Assembly (NCBI RefSeq): GCF_900101395.1
Contig: NZ_FMZO01000019.1
Location: 1-64,000 of the forward strand
Direction of reading: 5' to 3'
DNA length: 64,000 nt
From: Niabella drilacis
GTDB taxonomy: Bacteria > Bacteroidota > Bacteroidia > Chitinophagales > Chitinophagaceae
Part shown: in pieces, positions 36,620 through 46,869 of the stretch
How positions within the stretch are numbered: the first letter of the stretch is position 1
Layout of the letters: the number at the start of each line of letters is the position of its first letter
Notes under the pieces: generated by a model
The model's database searches: none
Seen by the model: only the letters and a program-made list of their open reading frames with translations
Told to the model about the DNA's origin: nothing
Program-made: the position numbers and the translations under genes

Positions 36620-37129
36620 AAACTTTTTATTCTTTTTTATTCCCCTTTATTTTAACCGGGGTATTCCAATAAACGGTTCCAATTACCTCAAAAATAATAA
36701 AGGGCTGCAAACCCATAATAACAACCGCCACTTTAACAGCGTTACCAGGCACACAGGAGCCACATCAGCGGGTGCCTGCAACGGGGACACCGGTGCTGTA
36801 CCAGGTATCCGTAAAAGCCCGGTGCGGCGCCAGGTTGCCGGTGCAAAACCAGGTCAATAATAATAAACTTTTGGCTTCCCGTCAACTTTAAAGACCGATT
36901 TATGATGGCCGGCAATAACCAATCCCGTGAACAGCCGGTACCGGCCATTTCCACACGGATCGGGAGCCGGTCCATTCCCGTGCACGGAGAGAGGCTTAGA
37001 GCTGCTGTAACGCTGGTATCCCGGCGCGGCGTCCGTTTCAGTAACCGGCAGCTCCTGCCGGTCCGCAGCTTTTGGGCAACCGGGACCAGATACCATGCCG
37101 GAGCCCTTCAGGGGAATAACACCCCCTTG
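36620..37129. other. 510-base intergenic stretch, no recognised intact gene
   Basis: Frames on both strands are short and unlike known families. On the minus strand one frame reads NGRYRLFTGLVIAGHHK and then FKVDGKPKVYYY before a stop (36858), which could be a decayed C-terminus, but I cannot name the family. A perfect 12-base palindrome GCCGGTACCGGC is at 36934-36945. No MITE or REP sequence is seen. Confidence 0.4.
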
Positions 37130-39958
37130 CTATAATTCTTTTATATCCTTAAAACCGGGCGCCACTTCATAGCGCTTTCCTTTTTTAAAGGTAAAAGGCA
37201 ATACAGCCCCGTTATAGCGCAGGGTAGCCCGGCCATCTGCGATGGTCCTTATTGTTAGTGTTGTAAGCTGTTTATTTTCCCATTTCATATCCAGCACCAA
37301 CCCACCCCGGGCATGGATGCCGTTGATCCATCCCCCGGGTAATGCATCGGGCAACGCCGGCAGGATATCAATAAGACCGGCATGGGACTGTACCAGCATT
37401 TCGCCGATACCGGCCGCGCCGCCAAAATTACCATCGATCTGGAAGGGAGGATGCGCATCAAATAAGTTGGGATAGCTACCGGCCCCTCTTCCCGCGGGGC
37501 TGAGCAGCATCCGGATGAGTTTATAGGTATGATCTCCATCTTTAAACCGTGCCCACAGGTTGATCTTCCAGCCCAGGCTCCAGCCGGTGGCGGCATCCCC
37601 GCGGTAGATCAGCGACTGGCGGGCCGCCTTCATCAGGTCCGGGGTTGTTTCCCAGTTGATCTCACTACCGGGATATACGGCCCATAAATGTGATACATGC
37701 CGGTGTTTGTTTGTTGTGTCATCCACATCCTGCATCCATTCCTGCAACTGGCCATACCGCCCGATCTTATTGGGTGCAATGCGGGGATATTTATCTTCCA
37801 GCTCTTTTCTGAACGCGGCATCCCTCTTCAGTATCTTAGACGCCTCGATGGTATTCTTAAATAAAGCGCGGATGATCTGGTGATCCATAGTAGGCCCTGC
37901 CACCAGTCCGCCCTGTTCCGGTGAATTGGAAGGCGTACTGATGAGGTACCCGCTCACCGGGTCCTTCACCATGAAGGTATTAAAGAACAACGCCGCTTCC
38001 TTCATGATGGGATAGGCCGTATCTCTTAAAAAACGTTCGTTTTTCGTAAACAGGTAACGCTCCCAAAGATGCTCGCAGAACCAGGCCCCGCCGGTAACCC
38101 AGATGCCGTGATCGGATGCATTGATCGGGGCGGTTCCCCGCCACAGATCCGTGTTATGATGTAGCACCCAGCCCGGTGCCCTATAATATTCCCCTGCCGT
38201 TTCGCGGCCGGATGCGGCCACTTCCTGCGTCATCCTGAAAAATGCGCTATGCAGCGGAGAAAGCCCCAGCAATTCGGCCGGCCAGTAGTTCATTTCCGCG
38301 TTGATATTGGTGGTATATTTACTTCCCCAGGGTGGCGATAACAGGTCGTTCCAGATCCCCTGCAAATTCGGCGGGTAGGTACCTGGTCTTGAGCTGCTGA
38401 TGAGCAGGTACCGGCCATACTGAAGGTACAGCGCTACAAATTCCGGATCCCCTGAGCGGGAGAACCGCGCCAGCCGCTGATCGGTAGGCAGCTGTTCATT
38501 CCGGTTCTGTACTGCCGGATTGGAGAAATCTACCGAAAGGGTATTGAAATATTGCTGGTACTCTTTTATATGATCGCGCAGTAATGAAGCGAATGTCAGC
38601 TGATCCGTTTTCTGCAATGCTGCTTTACAAAGCGCAGCAGGTTGCCCGGATACATCTTTATAGTTGCGGTAATTGGTAGCTGCCGTTATCCATACCGTTG
38701 CTTCATCTGCCCCACTTACCACCAAACGGTTGTTCTCTACAGTGATATTGCCGCTTTTCGTTGTCACCCGCACATAGCTCTCTCCAAAAAGAGCCCCGTC
38801 CTTTACCTGTACATGAAGCGCTACTGTATGCGGGTCTATTTTTTTAAGTATAAAATCCCGGTGCGGGCTGGAAACTGCCGTTGCAAAGCTGATGGCCCCG
38901 GCCCTGTCTGCGGTAAAGTTTACGGCAATTACCTGGCCGGGCACGCTGGCAATATATGTGCGTTTAAAGGTTGTACCATTGCTCTTATAGGACGTAGTTA
39001 AAGTAGCATCTTCCAGGCTGAGCACCCGCTTGTATTGTGTAACCGATGCGGTATCCACATCTGAATAAAAATGTATATCCCCAAATGGCTGGTAGCGGGC
39101 CTGGTATTCTTCTTCCGGGGGCACTTTATCCGATTGTACCCAGTATTTCCACACGCCCTCCAGCAACAGTTTTGCCTCCTGTTTTCCTGCGGGGTAAATA
39201 CCCATGGTTTTGCCACTGTCCTTATATCCCAGGATCCCGCCTTTGCCTGCCATGTTCAGTACCTGAATAGCGATGCTGTTTTTACCGGTCTTTAACGCGG
39301 AACCAGGCACCCTGTATTTACGCAGAGCCCCGTTGTCCTGCGTGCTTACCTGTATCCCATTTACAAAACAGATGTCCTGCCCCGCTATGCTGCCCAGGTC
39401 CAGCTCTAATGGCTGGTTCTTCCAGTTAGCAGGCAATTCAAAGCTGGTACGGAACCACACAGCGCCATCCAGCTCTGCAAGACCCTCTTTTTCCCAGCCC
39501 TCATAGTGCGGTACACGGATCATTTTCCAGTTGCGGTCATTATAAGCGGTTGCGGAAGGATTATCCTTTTGTTGCTGAATGGCCTTCATCTTTACGATCC
39601 AGGCCTGGCGGGCGCCTTCATTTGACCGTACTCCCAAAAACTCGCGTCCGGCCAGCTGCTCCGCCTCTTTTTGCTTACCCGCAAACAGCAACCCTCTTAT
39701 GGAATCGAGATACCGGTACGCCCCTTTCCGGTTATAATCCCGCGGTCCGCCGGACCACAATGTTTCCTCGTTGAACTGGATCCGGTCATCCGCCACACCT
39801 CCAAAAACCATGGCACCCAAACGGCCGTTCCCGATGGGTAATGCTTCCACCCATTCTTTTGCCGGCCTGTCGTACCAGAGTTTCAGATCCTGTCCTTCTG
39901 CCGCAGATACTCCCAAAAGAAGCACGGCCCATAATAGTATATAGCTTTTTATTTTCAT
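37130..39958 (-). CDS. secreted GH95 (alpha-L-fucosidase / alpha-L-galactosidase) with inserted beta-sandwich
   Basis: An exo-acting enzyme that removes terminal alpha-1,2-linked fucose or galactose. A signal peptide (1-22) precedes LKLWYDRPAKEWVEALPIGNGRLGAMVFG, the GH95 N-domain. A segment from about 112 to 285 interrupts it; it resembles the jelly-roll domain of sialate O-acetylesterases and GH2 enzymes (LDGAVWFRTSFELP, GQDICFVNGIQV, GKNSIAIQVL). The N-domain then resumes at YQARYQPFGDIHF. The catalytic barrel has NINAEMNYWPAELL, YLISTPSNSPEQG and FQIDGNFGGAAGIGEML. Length 942 exceeds the usual roughly 780, because of the insert. Confidence 0.88.
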   Translation of the reverse strand: MKIKSYILLWAVLLLGVSAAEGQDLKLWYDRPAKEWVEALPIGNGRLGAMVFGGVADDRIQFNEETLWSGGPRDYNRKGAYRYLDSIRGLLFAGKQKEAEQLAGREFLGVRSNEGARQAWIVKMKAIQQQKDNPSATAYNDRNWKMIRVPHYEGWEKEGLAELDGAVWFRTSFELPANWKNQPLELDLGSIAGQDICFVNGIQVSTQDNGALRKYRVPGSALKTGKNSIAIQVLNMAGKGGILGYKDSGKTMGIYPAGKQEAKLLLEGVWKYWVQSDKVPPEEEYQARYQPFGDIHFYSDVDTASVTQYKRVLSLEDATLTTSYKSNGTTFKRTYIASVPGQVIAVNFTADRAGAISFATAVSSPHRDFILKKIDPHTVALHVQVKDGALFGESYVRVTTKSGNITVENNRLVVSGADEATVWITAATNYRNYKDVSGQPAALCKAALQKTDQLTFASLLRDHIKEYQQYFNTLSVDFSNPAVQNRNEQLPTDQRLARFSRSGDPEFVALYLQYGRYLLISSSRPGTYPPNLQGIWNDLLSPPWGSKYTTNINAEMNYWPAELLGLSPLHSAFFRMTQEVAASGRETAGEYYRAPGWVLHHNTDLWRGTAPINASDHGIWVTGGAWFCEHLWERYLFTKNERFLRDTAYPIMKEAALFFNTFMVKDPVSGYLISTPSNSPEQGGLVAGPTMDHQIIRALFKNTIEASKILKRDAAFRKELEDKYPRIAPNKIGRYGQLQEWMQDVDDTTNKHRHVSHLWAVYPGSEINWETTPDLMKAARQSLIYRGDAATGWSLGWKINLWARFKDGDHTYKLIRMLLSPAGRGAGSYPNLFDAHPPFQIDGNFGGAAGIGEMLVQSHAGLIDILPALPDALPGGWINGIHARGGLVLDMKWENKQLTTLTIRTIADGRATLRYNGAVLPFTFKKGKRYEVAPGFKDIKEL

Positions 39959-40217
39959 CCCCAGATATTTCGTATCAAACCAAATCTATGCAAATCTGCT
40001 GATCAGCGGAAAACAAGCCCCCCGATCGTTACGTTTTTGCCCCTGCAATAGCTTACCCGCTGCGTATACCGGCAGCCGGGCATCGTCAGGATCCCCGGAA
40101 GGAAGAACCGCTCATACCGGAAAAACCGGCAGGTGCAGGTATACTACATAAAACAGCCTGATTAACAAATGCAGTTGAACCGGCAGAGACAAACAACGCA
40201 GTTCTGTGCGCAGGCAC

Positions 40218-41075
40218 TCAATCCAGCTTCAGGTCATAAAACCGGATCGCATTGCCGGCATATACATTTTCCAGCGCTTCGCCCGAAAGCAATGACGACA
40301 ATACATTCTTATACACCTCCCAGGTGTACACATAATCCCCTGCCAGCAATGATACCGGCCAGTCGCCGCCGCAAAAACAACGGTCTGTATCAAAATGCTC
40401 CAGCACAAACCCGATATAGGGCGTCAATGTCTCTGCAGTGAATTTTTCAGTACCGGCTACCGTTCCCAACCCCGAGATCTTTGCGTAAATATTTTTATTT
40501 TTTGCAACCTCCTGCATCAACACGCCCCATTGTCCATAACGCGCTCCGCTACTCACGGGCGGCGCATTCAGATGATCAAAAACCATTTGCAGCTCCGGAA
40601 CCAGCTCCGCTACTTTTAAAACCGTTTCAATGTGCTCCGGCAGCACCCCTATCACATCATATGGGATACGATGAGCAGCCAGCATTTTCAGGCTTTCTAT
40701 TGCCGCGGGCTGTAACAACCATTTCGGATCCTTTTCATCATGAATGAGGTGGCGTACACCCACAAAATATTCATCTTTCAACAGCCGCTGTTCCAGCAGC
40801 ATAGCGGTACGTCTGGGGTCGGCCAGCGGCAGCCAGCTCACCACGCCTTTGATCCAATCCGTTTTCCCGGCCACGTCCAGCATATGGAAGGAATCTTCCA
40901 TTTGCACATCTGCCTGCACAAAAATACCGGCAGCAATACCCGCCGTTTTTCTTGCGGCATCCAGTTCCCCGATGGCATATGTGCGTTTTAAAAGCTCCGG
41001 CGCACCGGCCAACCAACCATAGGAGGACTTTCCTGTATCCCAAATATGTATGTGTGTATCAATAATCATCTGCAT
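40218..41075 (-). CDS. amidohydrolase family protein, L-fuconolactonase-like
   Basis: A TIM-barrel metal-dependent hydrolase of the COG3618 type. The N-terminal metal site is IIDTHIHIWD, the later His falls in VGVRHLIHDE and MVFDHLNAP, and the Asp metal ligand is CGGDWPV. This is the pattern of L-fucono-1,5-lactonase and 2-pyrone-4,6-dicarboxylate lactonase. No signal peptide is seen, so it is cytoplasmic. The neighbouring GH95 enzyme, which releases fucose, supports a fucose-catabolic role (inference). Other genes of the oxidative fucose pathway are not in the window. The first ATG is at 41075, another is at 41069; the frame also opens at a TTG. Confidence 0.8.
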   Translation of the reverse strand: MQMIIDTHIHIWDTGKSSYGWLAGAPELLKRTYAIGELDAARKTAGIAAGIFVQADVQMEDSFHMLDVAGKTDWIKGVVSWLPLADPRRTAMLLEQRLLKDEYFVGVRHLIHDEKDPKWLLQPAAIESLKMLAAHRIPYDVIGVLPEHIETVLKVAELVPELQMVFDHLNAPPVSSGARYGQWGVLMQEVAKNKNIYAKISGLGTVAGTEKFTAETLTPYIGFVLEHFDTDRCFCGGDWPVSLLAGDYVYTWEVYKNVLSSLLSGEALENVYAGNAIRFYDLKLD

Positions 41076-41375
41076 CAATATTTTATTCCTTCGGGGCTAT
41101 GCTATCTTCATCCTGGCTTTTAATAATTCTGTCCGGAGAGACCATTCCCTGGTCTTAAAGATCCTAAACATTGAACCTCAAACCTGAAAACAGGTCAACA
41201 ACCCAGCGCCTAAGATACTACAGCTGTTCCTTTTTGCAATCGATTTAATCTAAATTCTTTGCAATAACCGGTCGCGTAAAAAATGAGCTTGGCAAAGGCC
41301 TGTTACTGTTTCCGCGCAACCGCTTCAGCCTATATACCGCTGCGGCGCCGGGAACAACGGGCTACCGGGGAACGT

Positions 41376-41409
41376 AAAAAAAATCCGGCTCCCACAACGG
41401 AAGCCGGAT
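41376..41409 (-). terminator. Rho-independent terminator of the GH92 gene
   Basis: On the minus strand ATCCGGCT (41409-41402) pairs perfectly with AGCCGGAT (41390-41383) across an 11-base loop and is followed by a run of eight T residues. The rest of the 351-base gap 41079-41429 shows nothing else recognised. Confidence 0.85.
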
Positions 41410-41429
41410 ATCCTTATAGCTTTACAGGA

Positions 41430-43715
41430 TTATTGATCATCGCGGCTCATCGAATAAGGCACATCCGTATCCGCCGTACCACGGGTCTTATTGGGTTGCG
41501 CACCCATGTTAAAGCTGATAACAGCCCCTTTCTGAAGGGCGCTAAAGCTCAGCCAGTTTTTGCTGTAAGCCTGCCCGTTTAAAGTGACCGATTGTACATA
41601 ACGGTTTTGATCGCTGTTCGCCGGGGCATTGATGACGATTGTTTTGCCGTTCTCCAGGCGAACGGTCACCTTTTTAAACAAGGGAGCTCCCACCACGTAC
41701 TGATCCACACCTGGTGTTACCGGGTAAAAGCCCAGGGCTGAAAATACATACCAGGCACTGGTTTGCCCGTTATCTTCATCACCGCAATAACCATCCGGTG
41801 CAGCCTTATACATGCGGTTCATCGTTTCCCGTACCCAGTACTGCGCCTTCCAGGGAGCGCCTGCGTAATTGTACAGATAGATCATGTGCTGTATGGGCTG
41901 ATTGCCATGTGCATACTGGCCCATGTTGGCGATCTGCATTTCCCGGATCTCATGGATCACACCGCCATAATAACTGTCGTCAAAAACGGGGGGCAGACTA
42001 AATACATTGTCCAGCTGTTTTACAAAATTGGGTTTGCCTCCCATCAGGTCGATCAGCCCCTGTATGTCGTGAAACACGCTCCAGGAGTAGTGCCAGCTGT
42101 TCCCTTCCGTAAAAGCATCGCCCCATTTATAGGGATTGAAGGGGCTTTGAAATTTACCGTCCCTGTTCTTCCCCCGCATCAGGTTGTGTTCAGGATCAAA
42201 AAGATTCTTATAATTCTGCGAGCGTTTCTTGTACAGGTCCAGCTCTGCCTTTGGACGCCCCAGGGCCTTACCCAGCTGGTAGATGGTAAAATCATCATAG
42301 GCGTACTCCAGCGTGCGCGCTGCATTTTCATTGATCTTTACATCATAGGGTACATAACCCAGTTCATTATAATAGGTCACACCGCGGCGCCCTGTAGCCC
42401 TTGGTCCTTCATTGTTGGCGCCATGCAGCAGTGCCTCATACAGCGTATTGATATCATAGCCTCTTAATCCTTTTAAATAGGCATCGGATACCACGGAAGC
42501 AGAGTTATTGCCCACCATCACATCCGAATACCCAGGGCTGCTCCATTCCGGCAGCCAGCCGCCTTCCCTGTAATCATTAACCAGGCCGGCCTGCATCTCC
42601 TTATTGATGGAAGGGTACAGGAAATTCAGGAAGGGATATAATGCCCGGAAGGTATCCCAAAAACCGGTACCGGAAAACCGGTACCCCGGAAGAATTTTGC
42701 CGTTGTGCGGGCTGTAATGAACTACCTGGTTGGAGGCATCCAGTTCATACATTTTATGAGGGAAAAACAAAGTACGGTACATGGCCGAATAGAAGGTCCT
42801 TAGCTGGTCGGCGGAAGCGCCGTCGATCTTGATCCTTCCCAGGCGATCATTCCACGATTTCTTTGCCCTTGCCATGGTCTGTTCAAACCCGTCTGTTCCC
42901 AGCTCCCGCTTCAGGTTCAGCTCAGCCTGTTCAAAGCTGATAAAAGAAGTGCCGATCTTCATATGCACCTTTTCTCCTTTAACGGTCTTAAACCCGACAA
43001 TGGCCCCGCTGTGATCGGCAGTGATCTCCAGCGCCGACTCATTGAGCGTCTTGCCCTCCCAGGTATGGGCATTGGCAAAAGGCTTATCAAAATAGATTAC
43101 AAAGAAATTCCGGAAATCCGGCAGCGGCCCGCGTGCATGTTTGGTAGAGTAGCCAATGATCTTTTTTTCTGCAGGAAGGATCTTAATATAAGAGCCTTTA
43201 TCAAACGCATCAATCACCACAAAAGAACTATCCGTCCTGGGAAAAGTAAACCGGAACTGCGCGGCCCGTTCGGTGGGTGTAAGCTCCGTGGTTACATCAT
43301 GATCGGCCAGGTACACACTGTAATAATAAGGTTTTGCAACCTCCGCTTTGTGCGAGAACCAGCTGGCCCGGGCATCCTGCTCAAATGCCATTTTGCCGGT
43401 GACCGGCATGATGGAGATCTGGCCATAATCATTCATCCACGGAGAAGGCTGGTGCGTTTGCTTAAACCCGCGGATCTTATCAGCATCATAGGTATACATC
43501 CAGCCATCGCCCATTTTACCGGTTTGAGCACTCCACAGGTTCATACCCCAGGGCACACCCACAGCAGGATAAGTATTTCCATTGGAAAGGCTGGGCTTGG
43601 ATTGAGTACCCATCAGCGGGTTCACCAGTTCTACAGGATCATTTTTCTGAGCGTGCAGCAGGAGCGAAAAACCTCCGGCCAGCAAAAAAAGGGCGCAGTG
43701 TGCAATCTTCTTCAT
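41430..43715 (-). CDS. secreted glycoside hydrolase family 92 (alpha-mannosidase)
   Basis: A calcium-dependent exo-alpha-mannosidase. The signal peptide is MKKIAHCALFLLAGGFSLLLHA; the ATG at 43715 was chosen because it starts there and the upstream 39 codons are not needed. The N-domain has VELVNPLMGTQSKPSLSNGNTYPAVGVPWGM. The (alpha/alpha)6 barrel includes FSGTGFWDTFRALYPF, the catalytic Glu in LPEWSSPG, and the C-terminal GYCGDEDNGQTSAWYVFSALGFYPV with the conserved Asp residues. At 761 residues it is full length. It is followed by a strong terminator at 41376. Together with GH95 and GH43 it suggests a branched host or algal-type glycan. Confidence 0.93.
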   Translation of the reverse strand: MKKIAHCALFLLAGGFSLLLHAQKNDPVELVNPLMGTQSKPSLSNGNTYPAVGVPWGMNLWSAQTGKMGDGWMYTYDADKIRGFKQTHQPSPWMNDYGQISIMPVTGKMAFEQDARASWFSHKAEVAKPYYYSVYLADHDVTTELTPTERAAQFRFTFPRTDSSFVVIDAFDKGSYIKILPAEKKIIGYSTKHARGPLPDFRNFFVIYFDKPFANAHTWEGKTLNESALEITADHSGAIVGFKTVKGEKVHMKIGTSFISFEQAELNLKRELGTDGFEQTMARAKKSWNDRLGRIKIDGASADQLRTFYSAMYRTLFFPHKMYELDASNQVVHYSPHNGKILPGYRFSGTGFWDTFRALYPFLNFLYPSINKEMQAGLVNDYREGGWLPEWSSPGYSDVMVGNNSASVVSDAYLKGLRGYDINTLYEALLHGANNEGPRATGRRGVTYYNELGYVPYDVKINENAARTLEYAYDDFTIYQLGKALGRPKAELDLYKKRSQNYKNLFDPEHNLMRGKNRDGKFQSPFNPYKWGDAFTEGNSWHYSWSVFHDIQGLIDLMGGKPNFVKQLDNVFSLPPVFDDSYYGGVIHEIREMQIANMGQYAHGNQPIQHMIYLYNYAGAPWKAQYWVRETMNRMYKAAPDGYCGDEDNGQTSAWYVFSALGFYPVTPGVDQYVVGAPLFKKVTVRLENGKTIVINAPANSDQNRYVQSVTLNGQAYSKNWLSFSALQKGAVISFNMGAQPNKTRGTADTDVPYSMSRDDQ

Positions 43716-43810
43716 GAGCAATAATACTATTTTTAAATAACAAAATCGTTTTTGCAATCTTCCACAAAAATAACACGCCGGGGCCGAACCTGTATGGAAA
43801 ATCTTCTGCA

Positions 43811-44995
43811 TTAAAAAACGGCGCCCGCCCACATAAAATCGGTAAAAGTAGGTGCAGGCCGAAAACCGGCAACAAGGCTTTCCGTAATCCCGATAGACAC
43901 CGCCCTTAAGACCAGGGCATTATGATCCTGCTGCACCGGCGTTTCCTTTACCTCAATGGCCATTTTCTGATTGTAGATAAAATCGATCTCCTGCCCGCTT
44001 TTTTTCTGATAATACTGCAACACGCCCATTGGCTTTAACTGGGCTGCCACTGCATTTTCAAACACCTGCCCTGCCGATAACTGGTTTCCCCCAAGCACAT
44101 TCAACAGGCCCGTATCGCTAAAGTACAGCTTCCGCTGCTGGGATATTTCCTTATCGATATTATGGGTAAACGGTGTTAGCTGGTAAATGAGATAGGTCTG
44201 TTCCAGCAATTGCATATACGCGGCAATTTTTTGCCTGCCGATACCGGAAGCACTGCTAAGTTTTGAGTAATCAATTTTATTACCGGCTCTGGCAGCCAGT
44301 AGTTTTACCAGTTTATACAGTTCCTCGCCCGCAGCATAATCTGCCAGCAGTTTTACATCAAGCTCAATGTAGGAATTCAGGATATCCTGCAACAAATCGG
44401 TTTTGTCCTTCTCTTTTTTTTGCAATACCACTTCCGGGAACCCCCCATAAGCCAGGTACTCCGCATACCAGCTTTTTGCCTTATTATACCATGCAGCCTT
44501 ATAGGGTTGCCAGCGGTAGCGCTCAAAGGGTTTAGCCCATACCCCCTTAAATACCAGGAACTCTCTAAAATTCAGCGGGTACATTTCAAAAACATGTTTT
44601 CTTCCGGCCAGGCTCTCTGAAAAAGTATTCTTCATATAGTAAGAGCTGGAGCCGGTTACCACAAACTTAACGGTATAGGTATCATACAGGTATTTTATCA
44701 GGCTGGGCAAATTTGCCACCAGCTGAATCTCATCCAATGCGATCAGACAGGGTTTTGTAAAATCAAGCCCCTTTAACTCCAGCTCCTCCTTTATTTCTTC
44801 ATAATGCGGCTTGTTCAGCAGGATCCTTATCTCGATACGCTCACAGTCCAGGTACAGGCTGTTTTTATGAGACACTTTTGCCAGCAGGTATTTTACGGCG
44901 GTACTTTTACCTACCCGGCGCATACCGGTGATCACTGTAACCTGTCTTTTGGACAGGTGTTCTGCTAATTCTTTATAGATAGAACGTTCAAACAT
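43811..44995 (-). CDS. AAA+ ATPase with DUF4143 (PD-(D/E)XK-like) domain
   Basis: N-terminal P-loop: GMRRVGKST (Walker A, about 24-32) and PCLIALDEIQ (Walker B), followed by sensor-type VVTGSSSYYMK. The C-terminal DUF4143 segment carries LYFSDTGLLNVL and the nuclease-like QEIDFIYNQKMAIEVK motif (Asp, Glu-x-Lys). Such two-domain ATPases are common, often carried on variable loci, and are of unknown function. At 394 residues it is full length. It is flanked upstream by a perfect 20-base inverted repeat (45046-45096) that may control it. It does not belong functionally to the glycan island or to the carboxylase cluster. Confidence 0.87.
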   Translation of the reverse strand: MFERSIYKELAEHLSKRQVTVITGMRRVGKSTAVKYLLAKVSHKNSLYLDCERIEIRILLNKPHYEEIKEELELKGLDFTKPCLIALDEIQLVANLPSLIKYLYDTYTVKFVVTGSSSYYMKNTFSESLAGRKHVFEMYPLNFREFLVFKGVWAKPFERYRWQPYKAAWYNKAKSWYAEYLAYGGFPEVVLQKKEKDKTDLLQDILNSYIELDVKLLADYAAGEELYKLVKLLAARAGNKIDYSKLSSASGIGRQKIAAYMQLLEQTYLIYQLTPFTHNIDKEISQQRKLYFSDTGLLNVLGGNQLSAGQVFENAVAAQLKPMGVLQYYQKKSGQEIDFIYNQKMAIEVKETPVQQDHNALVLRAVSIGITESLVAGFRPAPTFTDFMWAGAVF

Positions 44996-45045
44996 AATTA
45001 GCGATCACAAACTGACTATAAAGCTACAAAAATTAACTTATAAAT

Positions 45046-45096
45046 CAAATAGTATAACTTTTTGAATAACTTTAAATCAAAAAGTTATACTATTTG
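45046..45096. promoter_or_regulatory. perfect 20-base inverted repeat upstream of the AAA+/DUF4143 gene
   Basis: CAAATAGTATAACTTTTTGA (45046-45065) is matched exactly by its reverse complement at 45077-45096, across an 11-base spacer. The spacer adds a third ATAACTTT. It lies 51 bases upstream of the ATPase start in an AT-rich divergent intergenic region (45253 gene on the other side). It could be an operator for either gene or a bidirectional terminator; no T-tract is needed for the former. Confidence 0.6.
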
Positions 45097-45252
45097 CAAT
45101 TCTATGAGGAAAACAAAAATAGCTCCTCAACCATTCATCCCCCCGATTCCCCATTTGTGTAACACCTCAAAATAAAGCTAACAATTGTTAGTTAATTTAA
45201 AAAAGATTTCCTTACTTCGTATAACGTTTAGAAGAATAAAAAATTTCAGGCC

Positions 45253-46860
45253 GTGTACCAGATCCAATCATTGACAGATACGCATTCTGTGGCGTTTAAC
45301 GAAAATAAAAATGCTTACCGGCAGTTGCTGGAACAGTATCATCGCCGCCTGAAGGGCGTGCTGCATGATGACGCCCAGCCAGCCGTTCAAAAACATAAGC
45401 AAAGGGGAAAGCTGCTGGCGCGGGAGCGGGTAGACAACCTGTTGGATCCGAATACCCCGTTCCTGGAACTTTCGCCGCTTGCTGCCTTCGACATGTATGA
45501 CAATCAATTTCCTTCAGCAGGGATCATCACCGGCATCGGCGTTGTACACGGCCAAATGGTAATGATCATTGCCAATGATGCTACCGTAAAAGGCGGCACC
45601 TATATGGAACTTACAATAAAAAAACACGTACGGGCCCAGGAAATCGCGCTGGAGAACCAGCTCCCCTGTATCTATATGGTCGACTCCGGCGGTGCCTTCC
45701 TGCCGGAGCAGGACAAAGTGTTTCCGGACCGCTATGATTTTGGCCGCTTCTTTTATAACCAGGCCCGGATGTCGGCTGCCGGTATCCCGCAGATCGCGAT
45801 CGTAATGGGATCCTGTACCGCAGGCGGGGCCTATGTTCCGGCCATGAGCGATGAAACGATCATTGTACGGAACCAGGGCACTATTTTCATTGGCGGACCT
45901 CCCCTCGTAAAGGCAGCCACCGGAGAAGAAGTGACCGCCGAGGAATTGGGCGGTGCGGTGGTACACACTTCAATTTCGGGCGTGGCAGACCATATTGCGG
46001 AGAATGACCAGCATGCGCTGGTCATCTGCAGGAACATCATACAGACCTTTAAACAACCGGACCCCCAGCCACTGGAACGGGTTGACCCGGAAGAACCGCT
46101 GTATGACCCGCAGGAGCTTTACGGACTGATACCGACGGATCTGAAGAAGGCTGTGGACGCCAAAGAGATCATCGCACGATTGGTGGATGGCAGCCGCTTC
46201 CATGAATTCAAAGCGGCTTATGCCCCTACCCTGGTCACCGGCTTTGCACATCTCATGGGGTACCCGGTGGGCATCATTGCCAACAATGGCGTGCTGTTCG
46301 GAACATCTGCTTTAAAAGGTGCGCATTTTGTAGAACTGTGCACGGCCCGGCAAACACCCATTTTATTTTTACAGAATATTACCGGCTTTATCGTAGGTAA
46401 GGAATACGAGCACAAAGGCATCGCCCGTGATGGCGCCAAGATGGTGCACGCCGTAGCCAATGCCAATGTGCCCAAATTCACCGTGATCTTTGGCGGCTCT
46501 TTTGGTGCAGGCAACTATGCCATGTGCGGCCGCGCCTATGATCCCCGTTTTTTATTTATGTGGCCGCATTCCAAAATATCCGTAATGGGCGGCGAGCAGG
46601 CCGCAGGCGTACTGACCACAGTAAAAGAAGAACAGCAAAAGGCAGCAGGCAAGGAATTTCCGGAAGCAACAAAAGAGGCCCTGCGTCAGTCGATCTTAAA
46701 AAAATATGAAACAGAGGGCTCCGCCTATTACAGTACGGCCCGGTTATGGGACGACGGTATCATTGACCCCGCCGAAACCCGGAAGATCATTGCATTGGGC
46801 ATTGCCATCTCATTAAATAAAAAATGGGACGAAACAAAAAACGGCGTGTTCCGGATGTAA
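45253..46860 (+). CDS. acyl-CoA carboxylase beta subunit, methylcrotonyl-CoA carboxylase type
   Basis: Carboxyltransferase subunit that transfers CO2 from carboxybiotin to 3-methylcrotonyl-CoA (leucine pathway); the propionyl-CoA form cannot be fully excluded. [64 protein letters not shown] and [21 protein letters not shown] are the carboxyltransferase motifs, and the FLPEQ plus CGRAYDP signature favours the MCC type. At 535 residues it is full length. It starts at GTG 45253, the only start near the family N-terminus. It is divergent to the AAA+ gene and leads the leucine cluster. Confidence 0.9.
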   Translation: MYQIQSLTDTHSVAFNENKNAYRQLLEQYHRRLKGVLHDDAQPAVQKHKQRGKLLARERVDNLLDPNTPFLELSPLAAFDMYDNQFPSAGIITGIGVVHGQMVMIIANDATVKGGTYMELTIKKHVRAQEIALENQLPCIYMVDSGGAFLPEQDKVFPDRYDFGRFFYNQARMSAAGIPQIAIVMGSCTAGGAYVPAMSDETIIVRNQGTIFIGGPPLVKAATGEEVTAEELGGAVVHTSISGVADHIAENDQHALVICRNIIQTFKQPDPQPLERVDPEEPLYDPQELYGLIPTDLKKAVDAKEIIARLVDGSRFHEFKAAYAPTLVTGFAHLMGYPVGIIANNGVLFGTSALKGAHFVELCTARQTPILFLQNITGFIVGKEYEHKGIARDGAKMVHAVANANVPKFTVIFGGSFGAGNYAMCGRAYDPRFLFMWPHSKISVMGGEQAAGVLTTVKEEQQKAAGKEFPEATKEALRQSILKKYETEGSAYYSTARLWDDGIIDPAETRKIIALGIAISLNKKWDETKNGVFRM

Positions 46861-46869
46861 ACAGCTTAT

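Noticed and set aside
36858-37096. minus-strand frame ending VDGKPKVYYY as a decayed enzyme
   Set aside because: I could not match it to a family; left as an unassigned stretch.
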